This document shows positions 24,833 to 33,822 of a stretch of DNA of 64,000 nucleotides, one piece after another. Numbering within the stretch: position 1 is the stretch's first letter; each line of letters starts with the position of its first letter. The position numbers were made by a program, and so were the translations under genes. The stretch is taken from positions 124,001 through 188,000 of the forward strand of contig CANNAN010000002.1 in the NCBI GenBank assembly GCA_947502635.1, written 5' to 3'. The stretch comes from an uncultured Flavobacteriaceae bacterium (lineage in GTDB: Bacteria > Bacteroidota > Bacteroidia > Flavobacteriales > Flavobacteriaceae). The notes under the pieces are model-generated. The model was given only the letters and a program-made list of their open reading frames with translations, was not told the origin of the DNA and ran no database searches.

Positions 24833-25936
24833 ATGAAAGAAAATGATTTGCTTTATACTCTGGCTTTACAACATGTGCCAAATATTGGTGATATAACAGC
24901 CAAACGCCTTATTTCACATTGTGGTACCGCAGAAGCTGTTTTAAAGGAAAAGAAACAAAATCTGTTTAAAATAGATGGTATAGGAAGTGTTATTTTGGGA
25001 GATTTATTTCAATCATATCATTTAGAGGCCGCAGAAAAGGAAATCGCTTTTATAAAATCAAATAAGATTCAAGTGTCTTATTTTAAGGATGCACATTATC
25101 CTGAAAAACTAAAACACTGTATTGATGGACCTATTTTATTGTTTCAATCTGGAGATATTAATTTAGAACAACAGCATATTATTAGCATTGTTGGAGCCAG
25201 AAAAATAACAACTAAGGGTATCGCATTTTGTGAAGCATTGGTAGAAACTTTAGCTCCTTATAATCCTATTATTATTTCAGGTTTTGCATATGGAACCGAT
25301 ATTGCGGCCCACAAAGCAGCTATTAAAAATAATTTACAAACAGTAGGTTGTTTGGCACATGGATTAAATCAAATATATCCCAAAGTACACAAAAAATACA
25401 TGGTAGACATGGAGAGTAACGGTGGTTTTTTTACTGATTTTTGGAGCAGTGATACGTTTGATAGAAACAATTTTTTGAAACGCAATAGAGTAATCGCAGG
25501 TTTGAGTCAAGCTACTATTGTTATCGAATCTGCCGAAAAAGGAGGTAGTTTGGTTACGGCAGATATTGCAAATTCCTATAATAGAGATGTATTTGCTGTT
25601 CCAGGGAGAACAACGGATAGTCAGAGTATGGGGTGTAATAATTTAATAAAGCACCAAAAAGCACATATGCTTACAACGCCTTTAGATGTGCCTTATATTC
25701 TCAATTGGGAATTAGAAACTGCTAATAAACCAGCTATACAAAAACAATTATTTGTTGAATTGGATGCTACAGAAAAATCGATTTATTCGTATTTAAAAGA
25801 AAATGAAAAGCAGCTGCTAGATGTGATTGCTCTTAATTGCAACATGCCTATTTTTAAAGTAGCGGGTGTATTGCTTACTATGGAACTTAAAGGGGTGATT
25901 AGACCCTTGCCAGGAAAATTATTTGAGATTGTTTAG
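24833..25936 (+). CDS. dprA: DNA-processing protein DprA
   Basis: Loads RecA onto incoming single-stranded DNA during natural transformation. The N-terminal helix-hairpin-helix region (about 1-60) is followed by the DprA Rossmann fold: SIVGARKITTKG (near 120-131), SGFAYGTDIAAHKAAI and GCLAHGLNQIYP. EKGGSLVTADIANSYNRDVF and PGRTTDSQSMGCNNLI come later. The C-terminal 60 residues form a winged helix. The length of 367 residues is normal. It is divergent from the SPOR gene, and recA is 8 kb away. Confidence 0.95.
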   Translation: MKENDLLYTLALQHVPNIGDITAKRLISHCGTAEAVLKEKKQNLFKIDGIGSVILGDLFQSYHLEAAEKEIAFIKSNKIQVSYFKDAHYPEKLKHCIDGPILLFQSGDINLEQQHIISIVGARKITTKGIAFCEALVETLAPYNPIIISGFAYGTDIAAHKAAIKNNLQTVGCLAHGLNQIYPKVHKKYMVDMESNGGFFTDFWSSDTFDRNNFLKRNRVIAGLSQATIVIESAEKGGSLVTADIANSYNRDVFAVPGRTTDSQSMGCNNLIKHQKAHMLTTPLDVPYILNWELETANKPAIQKQLFVELDATEKSIYSYLKENEKQLLDVIALNCNMPIFKVAGVLLTMELKGVIRPLPGKLFEIV

Positions 25937-25983
25937 TTGATTAAACAATATGAAAGGAGTTTTAAAAAAACAGAAAAAGAAGT

Positions 25984-26580
25984 TTAATTAAGTTTAACAC
26001 TTTCTTCTTTTGCTTTTTTTGTGATAGATAAAACAAAATCTGTTTTGCCTTTTTGAAAACTTCTTCGGTCTTTACTATATTTTTTAGCAAGATTTGTTTT
26101 TAATTCTTCATAAGCTTTTGCAACATTTGGATTATCTATTAAATAATCTCTAAAATATACTCTATCCCAAATTTCAGTATGGTCTAGAGTGGTCATATGA
26201 ATATAAAATTTTTGTTCTTCAATACCTTTTCTATTAAACCCTTTTGCAAAAATCATATATTCAGCACCATACCCTGGTTGTACGCAATATTCATAACCAA
26301 TCTTAATAAAATTATTAATTATTTTCTGATCGAATAATTTTTGCTTCGGAATACCAATTATTATATCAATACTCCCTTTAGAGCCTAATCCAGGTATAGA
26401 TGTGCTACCAATATGATCAATTTTAAGGATTAAGTCATTGGGTATTGTTTTATATATGAGTGTTTTTTCGTTTTCAAATATTGAAACCCAATTCAAATTA
26501 TAGTTGTGAATTTTTATAGGAAAGAGTTTTCCCCATTCTTCAATGGTTAATTCTTCTATTTTTTTATTCTCAATATTCAT
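25984..26580 (-). CDS. GrpB family protein
   Basis: The 198-residue product carries the UPF0157/GrpB nucleotidyltransferase-fold signature IDHIGSTSIPGLGSKGSIDI (near 57-76), plus VQPGYGAEYMIFAKGF and HMTTLDHTEIWDRVYFRDYL. In known structures this is a pol-beta-like fold. Biochemical roles are poorly defined, and some members are annotated as dephospho-CoA-kinase-associated. It ends close to dprA in convergent orientation and starts 17 nt after the trpS stop. Confidence 0.88.
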   Translation of the reverse strand: MNIENKKIEELTIEEWGKLFPIKIHNYNLNWVSIFENEKTLIYKTIPNDLILKIDHIGSTSIPGLGSKGSIDIIIGIPKQKLFDQKIINNFIKIGYEYCVQPGYGAEYMIFAKGFNRKGIEEQKFYIHMTTLDHTEIWDRVYFRDYLIDNPNVAKAYEELKTNLAKKYSKDRRSFQKGKTDFVLSITKKAKEESVKLN

Positions 26581-26597
26581 TATAATTTGAAATAAAG

Positions 26598-27566
26598 TTA
26601 ATACCCAACTTTTTCTCGTACTCTACTTAAAACCTTCTCAGCGACTATTTTCGCTTTTTCGGCACCTAAAGCCAGAGCTTTATCAATCTCATTAAGATTG
26701 CCCATGTAGTGATTATAGCGTTCGCGTTGCTTAGCAAATTTTTCAACAATCAATTCAAATAGCGCTTGTTTGGCATGTCCGTAACCATAACCGCCATTTT
26801 CATAATTGGCTTTCATGGTTTCAATTTGTTTGTCATCAGCCAATAAACTATAGATAGCAAAGCAATTACAAGTTTTCCAGTCTTTTGGTTCTTCTAACGG
26901 TGTACTGTCCGTTTGAATAGTCATTATTTGCTTGCGTAGTTTTTTATCAGCTAAAAAAATATTGATGATATTATTTCTACTCTTACTCATTTTTTCACCA
27001 TCGATTCCAGGAATGAGTTTCGTGTTTTCTTGTATTTTTTCTTTTGGTAATACAAAGGTATCACCAACTTTAGCGTGAAAACGAGAGGCTACATCGCGTG
27101 TCATTTCAATATGCTGTAGTTGGTCTTTTCCAACAGGAATAATTTCGGCGTCGTACAATAAAATATCTGCAGCCATAAGCATTGGATAGGTAAACAAGCC
27201 AGAATTCACGTCTTCCAACCTGTCTGCCTTATCTTTAAAACTATGTGCCAATGTTAAACGCTGATAAGGAAAGAAACAACTTAAATACCAGGATAGCTCG
27301 GTAACTTGTGGGATATCACTTTGTCTGTAAAATACTGTTTTTTCTATATCTAAACCAAAAGCTAACCAGGTAGCTGCTGTAGAATAGGTATTAGCACGCA
27401 ATGTTTCAGCATCTTTAATTTGTGTTAAAGTATGCATGTTTGCGATAAATAAATAAGAGTCATTTTCAGGATTATTAGCCATCTCAATTGCTGGCATAAT
27501 AGCTCCTAAAATATTACCTAAATGTGGTGTTCCTGTACTTTGTATACCAGTAAGTATTCTTGCCAT
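26598..27566 (-). CDS. trpS: Tryptophanyl-tRNA synthetase
   Basis: Charges tRNA-Trp. Class I motifs are plain: the HIGH equivalent STGTPHLGNILGAI (residues 10-23) and KMSKS within GEKMSKSRNNIINIF (near 193). AMLAADILLY-type spacing (PMLMAADILLYDAEIIPVGK) and QLQHIEMTRDVASRFH form the ATP/Trp pocket. The length of 322 residues matches bacterial TrpS. The gene is alone with the GrpB gene behind it. Confidence 0.97.
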   Translation of the reverse strand: MARILTGIQSTGTPHLGNILGAIMPAIEMANNPENDSYLFIANMHTLTQIKDAETLRANTYSTAATWLAFGLDIEKTVFYRQSDIPQVTELSWYLSCFFPYQRLTLAHSFKDKADRLEDVNSGLFTYPMLMAADILLYDAEIIPVGKDQLQHIEMTRDVASRFHAKVGDTFVLPKEKIQENTKLIPGIDGEKMSKSRNNIINIFLADKKLRKQIMTIQTDSTPLEEPKDWKTCNCFAIYSLLADDKQIETMKANYENGGYGYGHAKQALFELIVEKFAKQRERYNHYMGNLNEIDKALALGAEKAKIVAEKVLSRVREKVGY

Positions 27567-27645
27567 ATTTTTGCTCTGCTCGAGATAAACTTAAACAGAA
27601 ATTTGTTAGTTAAACAATGACGCGAAAATACGTATTTGTTTAACA

Positions 27646-27678
27646 ATAAAAAAAGCGGCATAAGCCACTTTTTTATAA
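27646..27678 (-). terminator. Terminator after the GlsB-like gene
   Basis: AAAAGCGGC and GCCACTTTT pair (one mismatch) around ATAA, with A-runs upstream on the plus strand giving a U-tract on the minus-strand transcript. It lies 20 bp past the stop of the gene at 27698. Confidence 0.65.
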
Positions 27679-27697
27679 AAATATAGAAGCTTAAATT

Positions 27698-27940
27698 TTA
27701 TTTTTTAAATAAGCCTGCAACAAATAATATAATTGAAGCTCCAATGGCTCCTGTTAAAATATCGCCAATAATACCACCCATAAGTGAGATGTTAAATTTA
27801 GCAAATAACCAATTACCAACTATACCACCAATAATACCAATAACAATGTTTAAAAGTAGCCCAAAGCCACCACCTTTCATTAGCTTTCCTGCTAACCAAC
27901 CAGCAATAGCTCCAATTAATAACGAATAAAGTAAGCCCAT
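27698..27940 (-). CDS. GlsB/YeaQ/YmgE family membrane protein
   Basis: An 80-residue, very hydrophobic glycine-rich protein with three predicted membrane helices (GLLYSLLIGAIAGWLAGKLM, then GLLLNIVIGIIGGIVGNWLF and DILTGAIGASIILFVAGLF). This is the transglycosylase-associated/GlsB family, usually stress-induced inner-membrane proteins of uncertain function. Confidence 0.9.
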   Translation of the reverse strand: MGLLYSLLIGAIAGWLAGKLMKGGGFGLLLNIVIGIIGGIVGNWLFAKFNISLMGGIIGDILTGAIGASIILFVAGLFKK

Positions 27941-28007
27941 AATTTAATAATTTTAAAAGTTAGTATCTTTTAAAGATAATCAATTTATAATAGTATTTTT
28001 GGTGTAC

Positions 28008-28754
28008 ATGAAAATTGTAAAACACATATTTTGGGTGCTTTACCGTATTTGGTTTTATATCCTTGTAGGGTTACCAATACTTATTCTGTTTCCAGTACTT
28101 TTAGTTTCTATTTTAAAAGAATCATGGTATCCGTTCTTTTTTAAGATTGCTAGGTTTTGGGCAAAAATAATTTTAATTGGTATGGGATTCAGGTATCGTA
28201 TTGAGCGAGAAGAAGCACCAGAAAAAAATAAAAGCTATATGTTTATAGCCAACCATACTTCAATGGCAGATATTATGCTCATGCTGGTTTCGGTTAAAAA
28301 TCCATTTGTTTTTGTTGGAAAAAAAGAACTTGCTAAAATTCCACTTTTTGGTTTTTTTTATAAGCGGACTTGTATTTTGGTCGATAGAAACTCCCCTAAA
28401 AGCAGACAAGCTGTTTTTTTAAGAGCGCAACGCAGATTGCAATCTGGATTAAGTATTTGTATTTTTCCTGAAGGAGGTGTGCCAGAAGAAGACATAGATT
28501 TAGATACTTTTAAAGATGGTGCTTTTAGATTAGCGATAAACCATCAAATTCCCATTGTGCCAATAACTTTTGCCGATAATAAAAAGCGATTTTCATACAC
28601 CTTTTTTAGTGGCAGTCCAGGAAGAATGCGTGTTCAGATCCATAAGTTTTTGCCCACTGAAAACTTAATAATTGATGACACAAAACCTTTAAATAATAGG
28701 GCTAGAACTATTATCTTGAAGCAATTACAAGCTTTTAACCCTATTTCTATTTGA
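28008..28754 (+). CDS. plsC: 1-acyl-sn-glycerol-3-phosphate acyltransferase-like
   Basis: Predicted to acylate lysophosphatidate at position 2, giving phosphatidic acid for membrane lipids. The membrane-anchored N-terminus (about residues 7-35) is followed by NHTSMADIMLML (NHx4D catalytic motif, near 80), KKELAKIPLFGFFYKRT and ICIFPEGGVPEEDID (substrate-binding FPEG). The ATG at 28008 is chosen over the TTG three codons upstream. PlsC is the likely member of a family that also includes lyso-ornithine acyltransferases. Confidence 0.85.
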   Translation: MKIVKHIFWVLYRIWFYILVGLPILILFPVLLVSILKESWYPFFFKIARFWAKIILIGMGFRYRIEREEAPEKNKSYMFIANHTSMADIMLMLVSVKNPFVFVGKKELAKIPLFGFFYKRTCILVDRNSPKSRQAVFLRAQRRLQSGLSICIFPEGGVPEEDIDLDTFKDGAFRLAINHQIPIVPITFADNKKRFSYTFFSGSPGRMRVQIHKFLPTENLIIDDTKPLNNRARTIILKQLQAFNPISI

Positions 28755-28968
28755 AATGATCGTGATGAAATACTTCTATTTCCTTTCTTAAATTTATAGC
28801 AAACATGAGTTATTTTAGCGACTACTATTTTATTCTTTAACCCTATCGTTGGATGATAAGCTTAAAGTAATAATCAAATAATTTATTTAATACAATAAAA
28901 TTCTATTAGAAGACGTTTTTCTTATTACTTTTTACGCCCAAATATGTAAACTTAAAACCTTATTAGAT

Positions 28969-29400
28969 ATGAAAACCCCTTTTTTATTATGTATCCTACT
29001 TGTAACAATAACATTTTTCTCTTGCAAAAATGATGACAATGCAATTAATAATTCCATAGTGGGTACGTGGAAATTAGCTGCCAAAAATGATGGTGATGGT
29101 GTTCCAATTAATCTTCTGGATTGCGAAAAAAATACAATATATACAATTACAGACAATACTTTTAGTGTTAGAGATTTTGAAGCAAATCAGGACCGAACCG
29201 ATTGTTTACCTGTGGAGGAAAACGCTTCCAGTTATAGAACTAATGGAAATAAAATTGAATTTCTTAATAGCCAAGGAGATATAGTTGTGTCTGATGAATC
29301 AGAATTTACTTTTTCTGTAGCAGCCGATAAATTGGAAATAATAGATACAGACCCTAGTATCGGAAAAGTTGTTATAGAAATGTCTTTTGATAGACAATAA
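28969..29400 (+). CDS. Lipocalin-like lipoprotein
   Basis: A lipoprotein signal ends at FFSC (Cys19). The mature part begins with IVGTWKLAAKNDGDGVPINL, the pattern of the short lipocalin-like proteins of Bacteroidota, an eight-stranded barrel that may bind a small hydrophobic ligand. Two later Cys residues (LLDCEKN and TDCLPVEE) have the spacing of a conserved disulfide in these proteins. The length of 143 residues is typical. Ligand unknown. The 214-bp gap upstream shows nothing beyond AT-rich promoter-like sequence. Confidence 0.8.
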   Translation: MKTPFLLCILLVTITFFSCKNDDNAINNSIVGTWKLAAKNDGDGVPINLLDCEKNTIYTITDNTFSVRDFEANQDRTDCLPVEENASSYRTNGNKIEFLNSQGDIVVSDESEFTFSVAADKLEIIDTDPSIGKVVIEMSFDRQ

Positions 29401-29426
29401 CTAGACTTATTAAATAAAATTAAATA

Positions 29427-29459
29427 AAAAACTGCTCAAGGGGATGAGCAGTTTTTTTT
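29427..29459. terminator. Strong terminator, probably bidirectional
   Basis: AAAACTGCTCA pairs with TGAGCAGTTTT around AGGGGA, followed by a T-run and preceded by an A-run. It sits between the lipocalin-like gene (plus) and the barrel gene (minus). Confidence 0.85.
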
Positions 29460-29512
29460 CGATATTGACTTTTGAGCTTAATAAAAATCAATATCCAGAT
29501 CTAACCAAAAAC

Positions 29513-31348
29513 CTAGAACTTAATGGCGAATCCAGTATAAACCCCTATAAAATAAGGTTTGAAATCGCCAGATGTATTATTAAATGTGTTAATTTGATAT
29601 TTAAACATAGGTTCTAAATTCAAGTCTATTTTTTTGGATACCTGATAATTTAAACCTAATCCGAAATTAGCACTATAACTTACTTTATTTATATTATTCG
29701 CTTTACCTACAAGGGTTCTAGCACCACTTCCAGATTCAGAAAATATTTTATTGTTACTTAAAAAGAATGAACTAAAACCTCCAATAAGATTAATTCCTAA
29801 TTTTTTATTTGAAAGGGCGTATTGAATTTCCAAAGGAATTTCGATATAACCTAAATCTTGATTAATAGAAGTATTTGATGTTGAAAATGCTTCAGGAACT
29901 TCATCCGAATTAAAATTATCAGCACTTACAAGAGAAACATTGTCTGAAGTCGAACTATTATCTGTATTACTACTACTAGTTTTAATGGAGTTGACATTTT
30001 GTAATGCACGGCTACTTGAGGAAACACCTACAGACTGGAAAGCAACAACATTATTAGTGTTGTATCCTAAATTAACTCTGTTAATTCCAGAACGAACACT
30101 TAGCTTTTTATTGATAGCATAGCTGGCACCAATACCATAGCTCATATTAAGTTCACCACTTTTAGAATTGCTATTGAATTGAGGATCTATAGAAGAACCT
30201 TTGCCTAGAGTATTAAAATAAACAGGCGCAGCATTTGGGGTGACACTCCACCTATTTACGTTTCCTTCTCCTTCTTCAATGATGTTTCTAGTTTTATCTA
30301 TGGCTTCTTCTATAGTAAGCTTGTTTTTTTCAGATTCATCATTAACTACCGTTTCAGTATTTGCCTTTTCACTTTCTGTTTGTGCAATAGCATGGTTGTT
30401 TTTTGAAGCATTATTAATAATTTCTTTTGTTCGTTCTTTATTAATTAATGATTCACTTTTTTGCTGAATGACTTGATTATTCTTTTTAGAACCTGAAGCA
30501 ACATCAGAACCGTTCTTTAATGCCTTCTGAAGTTTTTCGGCATCATTGTTTTCTTCAGAATTATTGGCAACAACATGGTTGTTTTTTGAAGCGTTATTAA
30601 TGGTCTCTTTTGTTTGTTCTTTATTAATCAATGATTTGCTATTTTGCTGAATGACTTGATTTTCTTTTTCAGAACCAGAAGTGATAACAGTACCATTCTT
30701 CAATGCTTTCTGAAGTTTTTCGGTATTATTATCTTTAGAATTATTAGCAATAGCAGTATTGTTTTTTAATTTATTAGGAATTTTATCATTATTATTTTTT
30801 CCAATATTATTTGCAACAGCATTGTTCCTTTCAGTATTTAATACCTTATTGATTGTATTTTGCTTGTTTTTAAGAACAGTATTAGTGGCTTTTTTGCTTT
30901 TATTATTATTTGAAGCAGGCGTTTCTGCAATTAATGATTCTTTTGAAATATCTATGTCGTTAGATAAAGGCGCTGTTTTGTTTTGTTGAGATGGTTTATC
31001 TAGGTCTTTATTTCCATGAGAATCCGTATTGGCAATAGTCTCTTTTACATCATCGAAATCAGTAGAATTATCCTTTTCAGTATTTGAACGCGTTGTATTT
31101 TCTGTTTCAGATATGTGATTTGTAGGAGTGTTATCAGAATTATTAAAATAAACACCACCAACAGTTAATAACAGCAGTAATAGTGCTGCAGCACCAGCAT
31201 AACGCCACCAAATAGGAATAACACGACGTTTTTTCTTTTTCGGGTTAAGTTTTGCTTCTATATTTTCCCAAACAGCATCACTTGGTATCGCTTCAAAATC
31301 TTTAAATCCCTCTTGAAACAATCTGTCTATATGTTTTTTATCACTCAT
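29513..31348 (-). CDS. Outer-membrane beta-barrel protein with anti-sigma-like N-terminus and internal tandem repeats
   Basis: Three parts are visible. Residues 1-75: a cytoplasmic head (HIDRLFQEGFKDFEAIPSDA, WENIEAKL) and one transmembrane helix (RYAGAAALLLLLLTVGGVYF), as in membrane anti-sigma factors. Residues 75 to about 360: a low-complexity Asn/Lys/Glu linker with a duplicated unit of about 65-70 residues (EKLQKALKNG, QVIQQ-S-SLINKE, INNASKNNHV/A). Residues 370-611: a porin-like barrel (NMSYGIGASYAINKKLSVRS, QYALSNKKLGINLIGGFSSF) ending in an aromatic strand. The start overlaps the stop of the ECF sigma gene by one base. Coupling of sigma control to an envelope-spanning protein is likely. 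Confidence 0.8.
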   Translation of the reverse strand: MSDKKHIDRLFQEGFKDFEAIPSDAVWENIEAKLNPKKKKRRVIPIWWRYAGAAALLLLLLTVGGVYFNNSDNTPTNHISETENTTRSNTEKDNSTDFDDVKETIANTDSHGNKDLDKPSQQNKTAPLSNDIDISKESLIAETPASNNNKSKKATNTVLKNKQNTINKVLNTERNNAVANNIGKNNNDKIPNKLKNNTAIANNSKDNNTEKLQKALKNGTVITSGSEKENQVIQQNSKSLINKEQTKETINNASKNNHVVANNSEENNDAEKLQKALKNGSDVASGSKKNNQVIQQKSESLINKERTKEIINNASKNNHAIAQTESEKANTETVVNDESEKNKLTIEEAIDKTRNIIEEGEGNVNRWSVTPNAAPVYFNTLGKGSSIDPQFNSNSKSGELNMSYGIGASYAINKKLSVRSGINRVNLGYNTNNVVAFQSVGVSSSSRALQNVNSIKTSSSNTDNSSTSDNVSLVSADNFNSDEVPEAFSTSNTSINQDLGYIEIPLEIQYALSNKKLGINLIGGFSSFFLSNNKIFSESGSGARTLVGKANNINKVSYSANFGLGLNYQVSKKIDLNLEPMFKYQINTFNNTSGDFKPYFIGVYTGFAIKF

Positions 31349-31899
31349 TATAATGATTGTAAACTTTGTATTGTCTTATGTTTTTCAATAGTTTCCTTCA
31401 AACTTTGTCTGGCACGAGCCAAATTAGATTTTGAAGTCCCTATATTTATATTTAGCATATCTGCTATATCTTTATGCGAATAACCATCCAATACATATAA
31501 GTTAAAAACCAATCTGTATCTATCTGGTAATTCTTGAATAATTTGTAAAAGATAATCGATGGATACCGTGTCTTCATCAACTTCTAATTCAACATCTTCA
31601 ATTGTATTTTCATTTATAATATCAAAAACCTTTTCGTTTCTGTATCGTTGCAATACCGTGTTTATAGTAATGCGTTTTAACCAACCCTCAAAAGAGCCCT
31701 TGTTTTTATATTGTTCAATTTTTTTGAAAATTGTTAAAAATGCGTCTTGCAGATTATCTTCTGCTTCGGCATGATTTCGTGAATACTTTAAACACACAGA
31801 GAATAATTTACTCGAAAAGAGTTTATATAATTCTCCTTGTGCTTTAGTATCATCAATTTTACAATTTTCTATGAGTTGATCTAAACTCAAATTAAACAT
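31348..31899 (-). CDS. ECF-type RNA polymerase sigma factor
   Basis: The 183-residue product has the sigma2 region (YKLFSSKLFSVCLKYSRNHA, AEDNLQDAFLTIFKKI, near 25-60) and the sigma4 helix-turn-helix (LPDRYRLVFNLYVLDGYSHK, then DIADMLNINIGTSKSNLARA). It directs RNA polymerase to envelope- or stress-type promoters. The adjacent barrel/anti-sigma-like gene overlaps by one base, and a lipoprotein gene 33 bp upstream is probably in the same transcript. Confidence 0.93.
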   Translation of the reverse strand: MFNLSLDQLIENCKIDDTKAQGELYKLFSSKLFSVCLKYSRNHAEAEDNLQDAFLTIFKKIEQYKNKGSFEGWLKRITINTVLQRYRNEKVFDIINENTIEDVELEVDEDTVSIDYLLQIIQELPDRYRLVFNLYVLDGYSHKDIADMLNINIGTSKSNLARARQSLKETIEKHKTIQSLQSL

Positions 31900-31932
31900 G
31901 CATTAAATTAATATTATAATACTTAAACTTTT

Positions 31933-32337
31933 TTAGTCAACTACAGGTACTTCAATTTCTAAAAACTGGTCTTCTCCATCTGTATCCTTACCTTGCCAAA
32001 ATTTAAAAATGTAAGAACCATTGCTTGTTACTATAAAGTTGAACTTAGCTTCTACCAGTTCTTCTTGTAAAGTTTTGCAATCACCCTTTTCGAACACATA
32101 ATTTATAGGGGCAATGGTCCGTTCATTATTTTTTGAAAAATAAGAAAACTCTTTAAAAGTATGACACGTAGAAGGTCTTAAATAATTTACTGTGATTGGG
32201 TATGTTTTTCCCAATTCAAATTCATTGGGTATCTCTATGCTTTCTACTGGTAAAAACACAGTTGTATAATCTACGTCATCAATACTACAAGATGCGAATA
32301 AAACTAGTGTTAAACAAAGAGCAAGTAATCTTTTCAT
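31933..32337 (-). CDS. Lipoprotein of unknown function upstream of the ECF sigma gene
   Basis: A lipoprotein signal ends at LFASC (Cys17). The 134-residue product has an acidic beta-rich body (IPNEFELGKTYPITVNYLRP, FKFWQGKDTDGEDQFLEIEV), probably an Ig-like or C2-like sandwich, with two Cys in the mature part (PSTCHTF, GDCKTL). It could be an envelope sensor for the sigma/anti-sigma pair that follows; this rests on gene order only. Confidence 0.7.
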   Translation of the reverse strand: MKRLLALCLTLVLFASCSIDDVDYTTVFLPVESIEIPNEFELGKTYPITVNYLRPSTCHTFKEFSYFSKNNERTIAPINYVFEKGDCKTLQEELVEAKFNFIVTSNGSYIFKFWQGKDTDGEDQFLEIEVPVVD

Positions 32338-32365
32338 TCATTTTTCTTTTTAATACATGCTTACC

Positions 32366-32404
32366 ATGTAGATACGTATCTACATAAAAGGTTGCGTATG
32401 AAAA
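32366..32404 (-). promoter_or_regulatory. Candidate ECF-type promoter with perfect 20-bp palindrome
   Basis: ATGTAGATACGTATCTACAT (32366-32385) is an exact 20-bp palindrome 28 bp before the lipoprotein ATG. On the minus strand GCAACCTTTT stands just upstream of it, and the order AACCTTT ... GTATCTA resembles ECF-dependent promoters of Flavobacteriaceae. The palindrome may be a separate operator. Autoregulation by the sigma factor of this operon is an inference. Confidence 0.4.
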
Positions 32405-32554
32405 GAAAAATATTGAATCTTTTTAAGGTAAAATGTGTTTTTTATAAATAAATGAAGAGCAATCTTGTCTATTTAGAGGTTATATTCATGGCTATTTCCA
32501 GTAGTTTCTGTTTTGGCAATATTCATAACTGAGTGAGTATTTTTGGATTTGTAT

Positions 32555-32574
32555 TTGTAATACATGTATTACAA
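32555..32574. promoter_or_regulatory. Perfect 20-bp palindrome upstream of the divergent lipoprotein gene
   Basis: TTGTAATACATGTATTACAA reads the same on both strands and lies about 100 bp before the ATG at 32677. It is suited to a dimeric regulator. It is distinct in sequence from the palindrome at 32366. Nothing else was recognised in the 339-bp gap between the divergent genes. Confidence 0.45.
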
Positions 32575-32676
32575 TCGACGAATGGATTTATTTTTAAAAA
32601 AACTATTATAATTATATAAAAAACCAATTTATTGAAAGAAAAGTATGTATTTTTATGTTGTAAAAAAACTTTTATT

Positions 32677-33738
32677 ATGAGAAAATACCCCATATTTATG
32701 CTATTTGCTTTGTTAGTGTTATCCTGTGACAAAAACGATAATTTTGAAAAGGAAGTAAATAATTTTTTTGAATTGCAGATTTTAGACTTTCCTTCATTAG
32801 AAGAAATGGAGAAAAAAATTAATGAGATTAATGTTTTAAAAGGCCAAAAAGAATCTAATACCCTCGAAAAATTGCTTTTGAGAAATAATATTACTGAACC
32901 AATACTAGATCACCTTTCAAAAAGAAATGAAAGTAAAAAAGAGATTACTTATGATGGTATTGAAGGTGATCTGGAATTTTACCATAGAGAAAGATTAAAT
33001 AATATTTATGAATTAAGAAAAGAATTAGGTTTTACTAGTATACAAAGTATTGCTGATGAGATCAATTCGTTAAAATTGTTAGACCCTAAAAAAGCAGAAG
33101 AGTTATATTATAACAATAGTAATTTATTAGAAAAATCAAAATTTGAAGTTTATTCTATATATGGAGATGAAATTTCGGATGTACTAAATTATGAAGGTAA
33201 GGTAGAGATCGATAATAAACTTTTGAAGTTGGATATTAATAATGAATATAAAAATAAAATAAAGTATGATGGAAATCAAGAGGAGAGTAAAAGTAGCCAA
33301 AGCATATCAGCACTAGTTACCAATGATTCTGCTGTTTTAGCTATTAAGTTTGGTGTTTTTATTGTTAACTGGGAAGTAGGAAAAAGGAGAGATAGAAACA
33401 ATCCACTATATCGATATGCATATTATACTAAGTTGGCAGGTTTTGTAATAACTCCTGAAAATCAATATGTAAACTACCCTATAACTATTAATGTTGGAGC
33501 TCCTTCGGATTGCAAATTTAAAAGGACTTCTGGCCAAAATGTTTTTGTAAGTTTTATGAATACTGGAACTTCCACATCATTTTTTAATCACTACTCATCT
33601 AGTCGGAGTTTTTATTTGGATGAAGTCCGTATTGCAAGTTCAACATTTACAGTAGTTGCAAACGGTCAGACACACACGATTTCCAGTAGTTCTTTCTCTA
33701 AAAAGTATGATGGAGATGGTGGTCCAATATATGACTAG
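32677..33738 (+). CDS. Large lipoprotein of unknown function
   Basis: The ATG at 32677 gives a good lipoprotein signal (MRKYPIFMLFALLVLSC, Cys17) and is preferred over the longer frame starting at 32632. The mature protein (about 335 residues) has a long helical, Lys/Glu-rich first half with coiled-coil tendency (FPSLEEMEKKINEINVLKG). The C-terminal half is beta-rich and Ser/Thr-rich (YPITINVGAPSDCKF, FVSFMNTGTSTSFF). No family recognised. It ends at a terminator shared with recA. Confidence 0.7.
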   Translation: MRKYPIFMLFALLVLSCDKNDNFEKEVNNFFELQILDFPSLEEMEKKINEINVLKGQKESNTLEKLLLRNNITEPILDHLSKRNESKKEITYDGIEGDLEFYHRERLNNIYELRKELGFTSIQSIADEINSLKLLDPKKAEELYYNNSNLLEKSKFEVYSIYGDEISDVLNYEGKVEIDNKLLKLDINNEYKNKIKYDGNQEESKSSQSISALVTNDSAVLAIKFGVFIVNWEVGKRRDRNNPLYRYAYYTKLAGFVITPENQYVNYPITINVGAPSDCKFKRTSGQNVFVSFMNTGTSTSFFNHYSSSRSFYLDEVRIASSTFTVVANGQTHTISSSSFSKKYDGDGGPIYD

Positions 33739-33790
33739 AAATTATACCATATCTTGTGATTATTTCGCAACTTAAAAGAAAAATTTAGTT

Positions 33791-33822
33791 AAAAAAAATC
33801 CCGTTAATTCGGGATTTTTTTT
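33791..33822. terminator. Bidirectional terminator between lipoprotein gene and recA
   Basis: AAAAATCCCG pairs with CGGGATTTTT around TTAATT, flanked by an A-run and a T-run, between two convergent genes. Confidence 0.88.
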
